From Lawsonibacter sp. (GTDB taxonomy: Bacteria; Bacillota; Clostridia; Oscillospirales; Oscillospiraceae): a stretch of DNA of 11,880 nucleotides. The notes below the pieces were generated by a model. It saw nothing but the letters and a program-made list of their open reading frames with translations. It was not told the origin of the DNA and did no database searches. Positions 6,958 through 11,880 of the stretch are shown here, in pieces. Both the position numbers and the translations under genes were made by a program. Location of the stretch: positions 1-11,880 of the forward strand of contig JAAWNI010000050.1 in assembly GCA_022798855.1 (NCBI GenBank), in the 5' to 3' direction. The number at the start of each line of letters is the position of its first letter. Positions within the stretch are counted from its first letter, which is position 1.

Positions 6958-7039
6958 AGAACCTGTATTCCTAACCGAAAATTCCGGATGGCTGGGAAAC
7001 CCCGGCCAGGCGGTGTCTGAGGTCGTGGGTACAGGTTCT
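6958..7039 (-). other. Inverted-repeat-bounded structured element before the chemoreceptor
   Basis: AGAACCTGTA (6958-6967) and TACAGGTTCT (7030-7039) are perfect 10-bp inverted repeats enclosing 62 bases. Inside are two smaller hairpins: 6990-6996 with 7001-7007 (7 bp including one G-T pair, loop AAAC), and CCG...CGG at 6975-6987. Read as RNA from the minus strand, this gives a closing stem with two internal hairpins, ending about 7 nt before GGAGGAG of the chemoreceptor gene. It could be a cis-regulatory RNA or a very short mobile palindrome. I do not recognise the conserved core of a known riboswitch, including the c-di-GMP class. Confidence 0.5.
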
Positions 7040-7082
7040 AATAATGTGCCATGGGCGAGGGGCTGGGGCTGTCAAGGGCCGC

Positions 7083-8318
7083 TCACCGGGCCGTCACAGA
7101 CTCCACCAGCCGGTCCAGCTGGGCCTGGAGGGAGGTCCCGGAGGGGTTCCCCGCCGCCATGCTGGTGGCGAACTCGGTCACCGGGTCCCAAAACTTTCCG
7201 CCCACCCGCTGGAGCTGGGAATATTCCGACTGGGCCAGCAGGGCCGCGATGGCCGGGGACGCCTGGACCTCCGGGGAGTTGGCCGCGTTGATGTTGGCCG
7301 GGCCCTGGCCCCGCCGCTCGAAGCGCAGCCGCTGGCTGGACTCGCTGGTAAGCCACTCCGCCAGCCGCGCCGCCCACTCCGGATGCTGGGAATAGGCGTT
7401 CACGCCGATGAGCTTGCAGCCGGAGAAGGAGGCCATCTGTATCTGCCGCCCCGCGCAGGTGTAGACGGGCAGCTTGGCGGCTCCGGCGTCCGCCCCCCAA
7501 GCTTCCTGAATTGCCACCGCGTTCCACACCCCGCTGATCCCCGCGATAATGGAGCCGTTCTGCACCCCGGCCAGAAACTCCGTGTCGGTCCGGCTGGCAA
7601 AGGCGGGGCTGGCCGCGATGGACAGCATCGCTTCGGCCACGTCCACCCCACGGATGGGGCCGTCCACCCCGTTCCAGGTGCAGTAGTTGGTCAGGCCGTC
7701 CTCATTCAGCCCCACCTCCAGGCCGGTATTCCCAAAGAAAGCGTAGACATACCACGCGGAGGTCCAGTCCATGGCCACCTGCCTGCCGGCCCCAGCGGCC
7801 ACCTCCAGGATCCGGTCCAGGCTCTGGACGTCCTCCTCTGAAAAGTAGGCCTTGTTGTAGTAGAGGAAATAGCCGTTGTCCGCCGTCAGGGGGTAGGCGT
7901 ACAGCGAGCCGCCCACGCTGGCCGCCTCCACCGCCGCGGAGAGGTTGGCGCTCTGTATGGCCTGGGCATCCTCAATGGGGTCCAGCCCGCCGGCGGCGGC
8001 CAGGGCGGCCACCTGGTCGTCGGCGAAGGCGAACACGTCCGCCCCCTTCTCCAGGTCCCCCAGCAGGACGTCCTTGCAGTTCGACTCGCTCTGGGGCTGG
8101 TAGGTGATCTGAATGTCGGCTTCCCCGGCGTACTGGGCCTGGAAGGAGGAGAACAGCTCGTTCAGCAGTTCCTCGTCCTCCGCCGCGCCCCAAACCGTGA
8201 GCGCGACGCTCCCTCTGCCCCCGCCCTCCTCCGGGGGCGGCCCCTCCCGCCCGCCGCAGGCGGACGCGGCAAACAGCAGGCAGAGCAGAATAGACAGGAA
8301 AACAGATCGTTTCTTCAT
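7083..8318 (-). CDS. Extracellular solute-binding lipoprotein (ABC sugar-type)
   Basis: A 411-residue lipoprotein of solute-binding protein family 1, the cluster that includes maltose/maltodextrin- and oligosaccharide-binding proteins. It starts MKKRSVFLSILLCLLFAASAC, a signal peptide with a lipobox-like ASAC and lipidation at C21, followed by a Gly/Pro/Glu linker. Mature-domain landmarks are VALTVWGAAEDEELLNELF, GADVFAFADDQVAALAAAGGLDPI, YAYPLTADNGYFLYYNKAYF and AARLAEWLTSESSQRLRFE, all in family order. ATG 8318 has GGGAGG 9 nt upstream; ATG 8327 touches that site and is disfavoured, and starts further up precede the promoter. No permease or ATPase genes are adjacent, so it either serves transporters encoded elsewhere or presents ligand to the chemoreceptor next door. 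The substrate is not determined. Confidence 0.92.
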   Translation of the reverse strand: MKKRSVFLSILLCLLFAASACGGREGPPPEEGGGRGSVALTVWGAAEDEELLNELFSSFQAQYAGEADIQITYQPQSESNCKDVLLGDLEKGADVFAFADDQVAALAAAGGLDPIEDAQAIQSANLSAAVEAASVGGSLYAYPLTADNGYFLYYNKAYFSEEDVQSLDRILEVAAGAGRQVAMDWTSAWYVYAFFGNTGLEVGLNEDGLTNYCTWNGVDGPIRGVDVAEAMLSIAASPAFASRTDTEFLAGVQNGSIIAGISGVWNAVAIQEAWGADAGAAKLPVYTCAGRQIQMASFSGCKLIGVNAYSQHPEWAARLAEWLTSESSQRLRFERRGQGPANINAANSPEVQASPAIAALLAQSEYSQLQRVGGKFWDPVTEFATSMAAGNPSGTSLQAQLDRLVESVTAR

Positions 8319-8349
8319 GGCGTTCATCCTCCCAATTGATTCCAGCGGT

Positions 8350-8378
8350 ATTATAGCATCTTTGAGCGGCCTTGACAA
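8350..8378 (-). promoter_or_regulatory. Promoter of the solute-binding protein gene
   Basis: Minus-strand TTGTCA (8378-8373), exactly 17 bases and a perfect TATAAT (8355-8350). Transcription should start near 8343, leaving about 25 nt before the ATG at 8318. This placement rules out the longer reading frame starting at 8411. The chemoreceptor gene may be read from the same promoter, since no terminator separates them. Confidence 0.75.
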
Positions 8379-8484
8379 GCGGGTCCGCCCCGCCGGAAGC
8401 GCCCATTTCATAAATTTGGAAGGGCTCTGGATATACCAATTGGCTCGTTGTGCAGGGCAGGACCTCCGGGCAAAACCCGGTGGC

Positions 8485-8645
8485 GGGGGATTCCGGCAAA
8501 CGAAACGACTTAAAGTAAAAGAATCCCCCAGTCAGCGGCTTGCGCCGCTGCCAGCCCCCTTTAACAAGGGGGCCTTTGGAGGAGGACCGGGGCCTTCAAG
8601 CACCCAAGCCCCCCCTTGTTAAAGGGGGGGTGCCCCGAAGGGGCG
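8485..8645. repeat. Tandem hairpin repeat, copy 1 (161 bp)
   Basis: The unit consists of consecutive inverted repeats: GGGGGATTC/GAATCCCCC (8485-8493 with 8521-8529), CAGCGGC/GCCGCTG (8533-8550), GCCCCCTT/AAGGGGGC (8554-8573), a C7TT/AAG7 stem around 8609-8630 and GCCCC/GGGGC just after it. The third and fourth hairpins are also near reverse complements of each other, so a larger long-range stem can form. I recall very similar AATCCCCCAGTCA...AGCCCCCTTT sequences as common intergenic repeats in Oscillospiraceae. Confidence 0.85.
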
Positions 8646-8803
8646 GGGGGATTCCGGCAAACGAAACGGCTTAAAGAAAAGAATCCCCCAGTCAGCGGCT
8701 TGCGCCGCTGCCAGCCCCCTTTAGCAAGGGGGCCTTTGGAGGAGGACCGGGGCCTTCAAGCACCCAAGCCCCCCTTGTTAAAGGGGGGTGCCCCGAAGGG
8801 GCG
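8646..8803. repeat. Tandem hairpin repeat, copy 2 (158 bp)
   Basis: It directly follows copy 1 and is nearly identical. The differences are: two changes in the first linker (GACTTAAAGTAAAA versus GGCTTAAAGAAAA), one in a hairpin loop (TTTAACAAG versus TTTAGCAAG), and a stem shortened on both sides, C6/G6 instead of C7/G7. A third unit begins after it (GGGGGATT at 8804-8811) and breaks off at once. Confidence 0.85.
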
Positions 8804-8818
8804 GGGGGATTTTGTTTA

Positions 8819-8862
8819 CAGGAAATCTGTAGGGCGCGACGACTCCGGCGCGCCGTTTCCTG
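8819..8862. repeat. Cruciform-type inverted repeat
   Basis: Outer arms are CAGGAAA (8819-8825) and TTTCCTG (8856-8862); inner arms are GGCGCG (8833-8838) and CGCGCC (8849-8854). It stands immediately right of the tandem repeats and does not share sequence with them, so it is probably a second type of dispersed palindrome. Confidence 0.6.
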
Positions 8863-8882
8863 GTGGCAGGGGGATTCCGTCA

Positions 8883-8918
8883 AAGGAAAAAAGGACCCGC
8901 CCCTGGAGGGGCGGGTCC
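8883..8918 (-). terminator. Intrinsic terminator of the CHR transporter genes
   Basis: On the minus strand a 12-bp GC stem, GGACCCGCCCCT paired with AGGGGCGGGTCC (8918-8907 with 8904-8893), is followed directly by TTTTTTCCTTT. It lies 11 nt after the stop codon of the second transporter gene. This is a textbook rho-independent terminator. Confidence 0.88.
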
Positions 8919-8928
8919 GGCTCAGTTT

Positions 8929-9492
8929 TCAGAACATCAGGGCGATCCCCACCACGGCGGAGGCGGCGATATAGAGGATGGGGTGTTTTTTAAACTTTTT
9001 GATGGCGAAAAACACCAGGGCAAAATAGATCAGCTTTTTAAAGTCAAACAGGTCCAGAACCGCGCCGGTCTGCTGATACAGCTCCAGGCGGAACATGGAC
9101 ACCTGGACCACGCTGATTCCGGCGGCGGCGATCAGGCCGGTGACGGCGGGCCTCAGGCCGTAAAAGGCGGAGTCCACCAGCTTGCTGCCCCGGAATTTTT
9201 CCAGGTATCTGGAGACGATGACCACGATAATGATGGCGGGCAGAATCTCGCCCATGGTGGCCACGACGCCCCCAAGGACGCCCCCCACGTTGTAGCCCAC
9301 GTAGGTGGCCATATTGATGCCGATGGGGCCGGGGGTGGACTCGGAGATGGCGATCATGTCGGTAATCAGCGACTGGGAATACCAGCCGGTGGACTCGGAC
9401 AGCCGCTGTAAAAAGGGCAGGGTGGCCATGCCGCCGCCCACGGCGAACAGGCCTATCTTAAAAAATTCCCAAAAGAGCTGTAAATAGATCAT
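8929..9492 (-). CDS. CHR-family (chromate transporter) half-protein, second subunit
   Basis: A 187-residue membrane protein equal to one half of a long-chain ChrA-type transporter. KIGLFAVGGGMATLPFLQRL (12-31) and ISESTPGPIGINMATYVGYN (49-68) are the two conserved motifs of the CHR domain; several hydrophobic helices follow. In paired short-chain CHR systems both halves are needed to form the transporter. The ATG at 9492 overlaps the TGA of the preceding half-gene (ATGA) and has AAGGAGG 10 nt upstream; a longer frame reaching into the partner gene is spurious. Chromate efflux is the best-known activity of the superfamily, but the physiological substrate of such pairs is usually unknown, and it may be another anion. 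The position behind a GGT-family enzyme recalls YwrB of B. subtilis. Confidence 0.9.
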   Translation of the reverse strand: MIYLQLFWEFFKIGLFAVGGGMATLPFLQRLSESTGWYSQSLITDMIAISESTPGPIGINMATYVGYNVGGVLGGVVATMGEILPAIIIVVIVSRYLEKFRGSKLVDSAFYGLRPAVTGLIAAAGISVVQVSMFRLELYQQTGAVLDLFDFKKLIYFALVFFAIKKFKKHPILYIAASAVVGIALMF

Positions 9493-10040
9493 CCCTTGCC
9501 GCCCTCCTTTTTCAGGCTCTTCACGCCGATGCCCAGCAGGGCGCAGGCCACCACCAGCAGGATGGGGGAGAGCTTGGTGAACACGCTGAGGGCCAGCATC
9601 GCCAGGCACAGGGCGATGCCGAAGGCGTCCTTGACTCCCTTCTTCCACATGCTGATTACAGCGTCCAGAATCAGGGCCGCCACGCAGACGGAGATGCCCG
9701 CCAGGGCGTGCTGTACGTATACGTTGTCCTGGAAGTTGGACAGGCAGGCGGCGATGACGGTGATGATGATGATGCAGGGGGACACCATCCCCAGGGCGGC
9801 GGCCACCGCGCCGGGGATATGGCGCTGCTTATAGCCGATGAAGACGGAGACGTTCACGGCGATGATGCCGGGCAGGCCCTGGCTCAGGGCGTAGTAGTCC
9901 ATAATCGCCTCCTCGTCCATCCAGCCGTGGTTTTGGATGATCTCCCGCCGCAGGATGGGCAGCATGGCGTAGCCTCCGCCGAAGGTCACAGCGCCCATGC
10001 GGAAAAACAGGGTGTACAGGATCAACAGGTCACGAAACAT
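9489..10040 (-). CDS. CHR-family (chromate transporter) half-protein, first subunit
   Basis: A 183-residue membrane protein, the partner of the following gene. The motifs are RMGAVTFGGGYAMLPILRRE (14-33) and LSQGLPGIIAVNVSVFIGYK (52-71), homologous to those of the second subunit; the QG/ES difference before the Pro-Gly is the usual distinction between the two halves. About five or six hydrophobic helices are visible, and the basic tail KSLKKEGGKG should be cytoplasmic. The start at 10040 has a weak GAAGG about 6 nt upstream; an extension to 10079 enters the leader hairpin and is rejected. It is 95 nt downstream of the gamma-glutamyltransferase-like gene and has its own candidate promoter. It recalls YwrA of B. 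subtilis. Confidence 0.9.
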   Translation of the reverse strand: MFRDLLILYTLFFRMGAVTFGGGYAMLPILRREIIQNHGWMDEEAIMDYYALSQGLPGIIAVNVSVFIGYKQRHIPGAVAAALGMVSPCIIIITVIAACLSNFQDNVYVQHALAGISVCVAALILDAVISMWKKGVKDAFGIALCLAMLALSVFTKLSPILLVVACALLGIGVKSLKKEGGKG

Positions 10041-10072
10041 TGGAAGCCTTCTTTCCTCTTTTATTGGACGGC

Positions 10073-10108
10073 AACACACCGCACGCCCGGCTGGCGTGCG
10101 GCGGTGTT
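10073..10108 (-). promoter_or_regulatory. GC hairpin in the CHR transporter leader
   Basis: CCGCACGCC (10079-10087) pairs perfectly with GGCGTGCGG (10093-10101), loop CGGCT. The stem continues after a small bulge with AACAC/GTGTT. No U-tract follows on either strand, so it is not a standard terminator. If the promoter at 10121-10149 is used, the hairpin starts within about 6 nt of the transcript's 5' end. Confidence 0.55.
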
Positions 10109-10120
10109 CCCAGTTGAATG

Positions 10121-10149
10121 ATTATAGCACGTTTTTTACCAGGCCGCAA
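10121..10149 (-). promoter_or_regulatory. Candidate promoter for the CHR transporter pair
   Basis: The minus strand has a perfect TATAAT (10126-10121), 17 bases, and TTGCGG (10149-10144), only three of six matches to TTGACA. The -35 region overlaps the last codons of the GGT-like gene. The start would be near 10114, 75 nt before the first transporter ATG. Co-transcription with the enzyme gene remains possible. Confidence 0.45.
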
Positions 10150-11758
10150 TGGCCCCGTCGGCCCGGGGCTCGGTGCCTCCCACCAGGGCGCCGTCCTCCG
10201 TGCGCCAGATGATCTGGCCCCGGCCCATGCCGGTGTTGGCGTTGACGATCTCCACCTGGTGGCCCATCCCGGCCAGCGCCTGGGCGATGTGGGCGGGCAC
10301 CTCCCGCTCCAGCTGGACCTTTTTCTCCCCCACCCACTGGAACCGGGGGGCGTCCAGGGACTCCTGGGGGTTCATGTGGAAGTCGATGGCGTTCACCACC
10401 ACCTGGACGTGGCCCTGGGGCTGCATAAAGCCGCCCATCACGCCGAAGGGCCCCACAGCTTGGCCGTCCTTGCACAGGAAGCCGGGGATGATGGTGTGGT
10501 AGGACTTCTTCCCGCCCTCCAGATAGTTGTCGCTCTCCGGGTCCAGAGAGAAGTTGGCCCCCCGGTCCTGGATGCTGATGCCGGTGCCGGGGATCACGAC
10601 GCCGGAGCCAAAGCCCATATAGTTGCTCTGAATATAGGACACCATGTTGCCCTCGCCGTCGGCGGTGCAGAAGTACACCGTGCCGCCGCAGGAGGGGTCG
10701 CCCGCCTCGGGGTAGACCGCCTTATCGCCGATCAGGGCCCGGCGGACGCCGGCGTAGCGGTCGGACAGCATGTCCTCCACCTTGGTGCGCATATACCGGG
10801 GGTCGGCCACAAACTTCTTGGTGTCCACAAAGGCCAGCTTGGTGGCCTCGATCATCTTGTGGTAGGCGGCGGCGCACTCCCTGTTTTCGCCCATCTCCAG
10901 GCCCTTCAGCATGTTCAGCGCCATCAGCACGGTGATGCCGTGGCCGTTGGGGGGCATTTCGCAGACGGTATAGCCCTTATACTCCACCGAGATGGGCTCC
11001 ACCCATCCGGCTCTGTAGTTCTCAAAGTCGCCCTCGGCGAAGTAGCCGCCGGTCTTCTGGGAGAATTCCACGATCTTCTTCATAATCTCCCCCCGGTAGT
11101 AGCTCTCGCAGTCGGAAGCGGCCAGGGACTCCAGGGTGGCGGCGTAGGCGGGGCTGGCAAAGACCTCGCCGGCGGCGTAGGGTTTGCCGTCCTTGGTGAA
11201 GTAGTCGAACCAGGGGGCGAAGACCTCCGGCTCCTTCCCGGCGGCGGCGGCAAAGCGCTCCGCCCCCTCCTTCCACAGCTTGGCCGCATTCACCGGGACG
11301 CAGAAGCCCTCTCGGGCGTACCCGATGGCGGGTGCCATCAGCTCGGCCATGGACTTGGTGCCGAAGCGACGGCGCAGCTGCGCCCAGGCGCTGGGCGCGC
11401 CGGGGACCATGGTGGGGATCCAGCCGTCCTTGGGCATGGCGGTGTGGCCTGCCTCCTTCACCTTATCGGCGGACAGGGCCATGGGGGCCACGCCGGAGCC
11501 GTCCAGGCCGTAGAGCTTCTTCTCCTTCTCCACCCACACCAGGGCGAAGCAGTCGGACCCCAGGCCGTTTCCGGTGGGCTCCACCAGGGGCAGGGTAGCG
11601 GCCATGGCGATGGCGGCGTCCATGGCGTTGCCGCCGGCCTTCATAACGTCCAGGCCCACCTGGGACGCGATGGGGGAGGTAGAGCAGGCCATGCCCTTCT
11701 TGGCATAGACCACGTTTCGGCGGGAAGCGTAGGCGTATTTCATCGGATCAAAATTCAT
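10136..11758 (-). CDS. ggt: Gamma-glutamyltransferase-family Ntn-hydrolase (YwrD-like)
   Basis: A 540-residue precursor of the gamma-glutamyltranspeptidase/cephalosporin-acylase family. These enzymes cleave themselves to expose an N-terminal Thr, then transfer or hydrolyse gamma-glutamyl or related acyl groups. N-terminal landmarks are AGGNAMDAAIAMAATLPLVEP (41-61) and GNGLGSDCFALVW. The predicted nucleophile is T360 in GGTVYFCTADGEGNMVS, seven residues before D367 as in E. coli GGT (T391, D398). The loop MGGFMQPQGHVQVV at 441-454 corresponds to the GG oxyanion region. There is no signal peptide, unlike secreted GGTs, so it should act in the cytoplasm. VYF replaces the THY that follows the nucleophile in E. 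coli. The start at 11758 has AAAGGAA 10 nt upstream; a GTG two codons earlier is possible. It is followed by the two CHR half-transporters. The substrate is uncertain. Confidence 0.93.
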   Translation of the reverse strand: MNFDPMKYAYASRRNVVYAKKGMACSTSPIASQVGLDVMKAGGNAMDAAIAMAATLPLVEPTGNGLGSDCFALVWVEKEKKLYGLDGSGVAPMALSADKVKEAGHTAMPKDGWIPTMVPGAPSAWAQLRRRFGTKSMAELMAPAIGYAREGFCVPVNAAKLWKEGAERFAAAAGKEPEVFAPWFDYFTKDGKPYAAGEVFASPAYAATLESLAASDCESYYRGEIMKKIVEFSQKTGGYFAEGDFENYRAGWVEPISVEYKGYTVCEMPPNGHGITVLMALNMLKGLEMGENRECAAAYHKMIEATKLAFVDTKKFVADPRYMRTKVEDMLSDRYAGVRRALIGDKAVYPEAGDPSCGGTVYFCTADGEGNMVSYIQSNYMGFGSGVVIPGTGISIQDRGANFSLDPESDNYLEGGKKSYHTIIPGFLCKDGQAVGPFGVMGGFMQPQGHVQVVVNAIDFHMNPQESLDAPRFQWVGEKKVQLEREVPAHIAQALAGMGHQVEIVNANTGMGRGQIIWRTEDGALVGGTEPRADGAIAAW

Positions 11759-11880
11759 GCTCACAACATTCCTTTCTTGTTTGATAAGGGGCTGGTTAGG
11801 CGCTGTTGGGGCGTTTTGACATGTTTCAAACAAGCCCTAAGAGCCTGTTTAATATCTTGAGGAATACCGGTTGACGAGGG
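11759..11880. other. Upstream region of the GGT-like gene
   Basis: No gene is visible. A weak minus-strand promoter candidate, TATTAA (11854-11849) with TCGTCA 17 bases upstream, could serve the GGT-like gene. A short imperfect inverted repeat AAACAAGC/GCCTGTTT (11828-11835, 11843-11850) overlaps it. The region runs off the window edge. Confidence 0.35.

Larger units (their letters stand above)
8412..8928. other. Gene-free repeat island
   Basis: About 510 bases without a credible gene lie between the solute-binding protein gene and the CHR-type transporter genes. From left to right they hold a small CCGGG/CCCGG hairpin (8466-8480), two tandem hairpin-rich units, a cruciform (8819-8862), a degenerate piece of the unit's start (about 8863-8886) and the terminator of the transporter genes. 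Open frames through here consist of repeat-derived Gly/Pro/Arg-rich translations without ribosome binding sites. Confidence 0.8.

Noticed and set aside
5641..7020. 459-codon open frame opposite the chemoreceptor gene
   Set aside because: Antisense shadow with Gly/Arg/Asp-rich translation; the chemoreceptor motifs on the minus strand are unmistakable.
6958..7039. Known c-di-GMP riboswitch before the chemoreceptor
   Set aside because: The conserved core sequences of the class I and II aptamers are not seen; only the stem layout is suggestive.
7041..7075. TTGACA and CATTAT on the minus strand as a chemoreceptor promoter
   Set aside because: The boxes are 23 bases apart, too far for a standard sigma-70/SigA promoter.
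8485..8803. CRISPR array
   Set aside because: Only two long (about 160-bp) directly abutting units without unique spacers, and no cas genes nearby.
8113..8993. Open frames running through the repeat island
   Set aside because: They translate the hairpin repeats, have no ribosome binding sites, and extend into promoter and terminator elements of the minus-strand genes.
10118..11860. 580-codon open frame on the plus strand opposite the GGT-like gene
   Set aside because: Longer than the real gene but His/Gly/Ala-rich and without family motifs, whereas the opposite strand encodes a full GGT-family protein.
11811..11880. Insertion-sequence end near the right edge
   Set aside because: GTTTCAAACAAGCCC and GAGCCTGTTT resemble terminal repeats vaguely, but no transposase, second end or target duplication is visible.

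Overview
The window looks like chromosomal DNA of a high-GC, anaerobic Clostridia species, probably of the Oscillospiraceae (Flavonifractor/Lawsonibacter/Intestinimonas type). This is inferred from GC-rich coding sequence combined with strong AGGAGG-type ribosome binding sites, TTGACA/TATAAT promoters in short AT-rich gaps, and GC-rich intergenic hairpin repeats that I recall as typical of gut Oscillospiraceae. No RNA genes, CRISPR array, phage genes or intact transposase are visible. Ten genes are supported: nine complete and one cut by the left edge.

Left part (1-2958). A truncated ruvC points left. Its leader is rich in A/T palindromes. Divergent from it is a two-gene unit: an ECF-type sigma factor and, overlapping it by 8 nt, a single-pass membrane protein that is probably its anti-sigma partner. 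A consensus-like promoter overlapping the stop codon of the anti-sigma gene then serves a nitroreductase, whose leader carries a strong GC hairpin.

Middle part (2960-8411), all on the minus strand. From right to left in transcription order: an orphan extracellular solute-binding lipoprotein, a methyl-accepting chemotaxis protein whose leader contains an 82-nt inverted-repeat-bounded structured element, a 140-bp MITE-like element, an unrecognised 437-residue protein with a ParB-like DGHHK motif, and a Bax-inhibitor-1/YetJ family membrane protein. The last gene converges on the nitroreductase, and the two share one 13-bp palindromic terminator. The binding protein and chemoreceptor stand next to each other without permease or ATPase genes, which suggests nutrient sensing, but this is inference.

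Repeat island (8412-8928). This gene-free stretch holds a tandem pair of about 160-bp units built almost entirely of hairpins, a further cruciform, and the terminator of the next gene pair. All differences between the two units fall in loops or linkers, in one unpaired base, or change both arms of a stem together.

Right part (8929-11880), minus strand. A gamma-glutamyltransferase-family enzyme without signal peptide is followed by two half-size CHR-family (chromate transporter) proteins whose genes overlap by ATGA. The combination recalls the Bacillus subtilis ywrABCD neighbourhood (from memory), suggesting that a hydrolase/acyltransferase and a two-subunit anion transporter act on a common, unknown substrate.

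No entirely new multi-gene system is demonstrable here. The best leads are the covarying repeat pair, the structured element before the chemoreceptor, the unrecognised DGHHK-motif protein behind the MITE, and the conserved enzyme-plus-CHR cluster.
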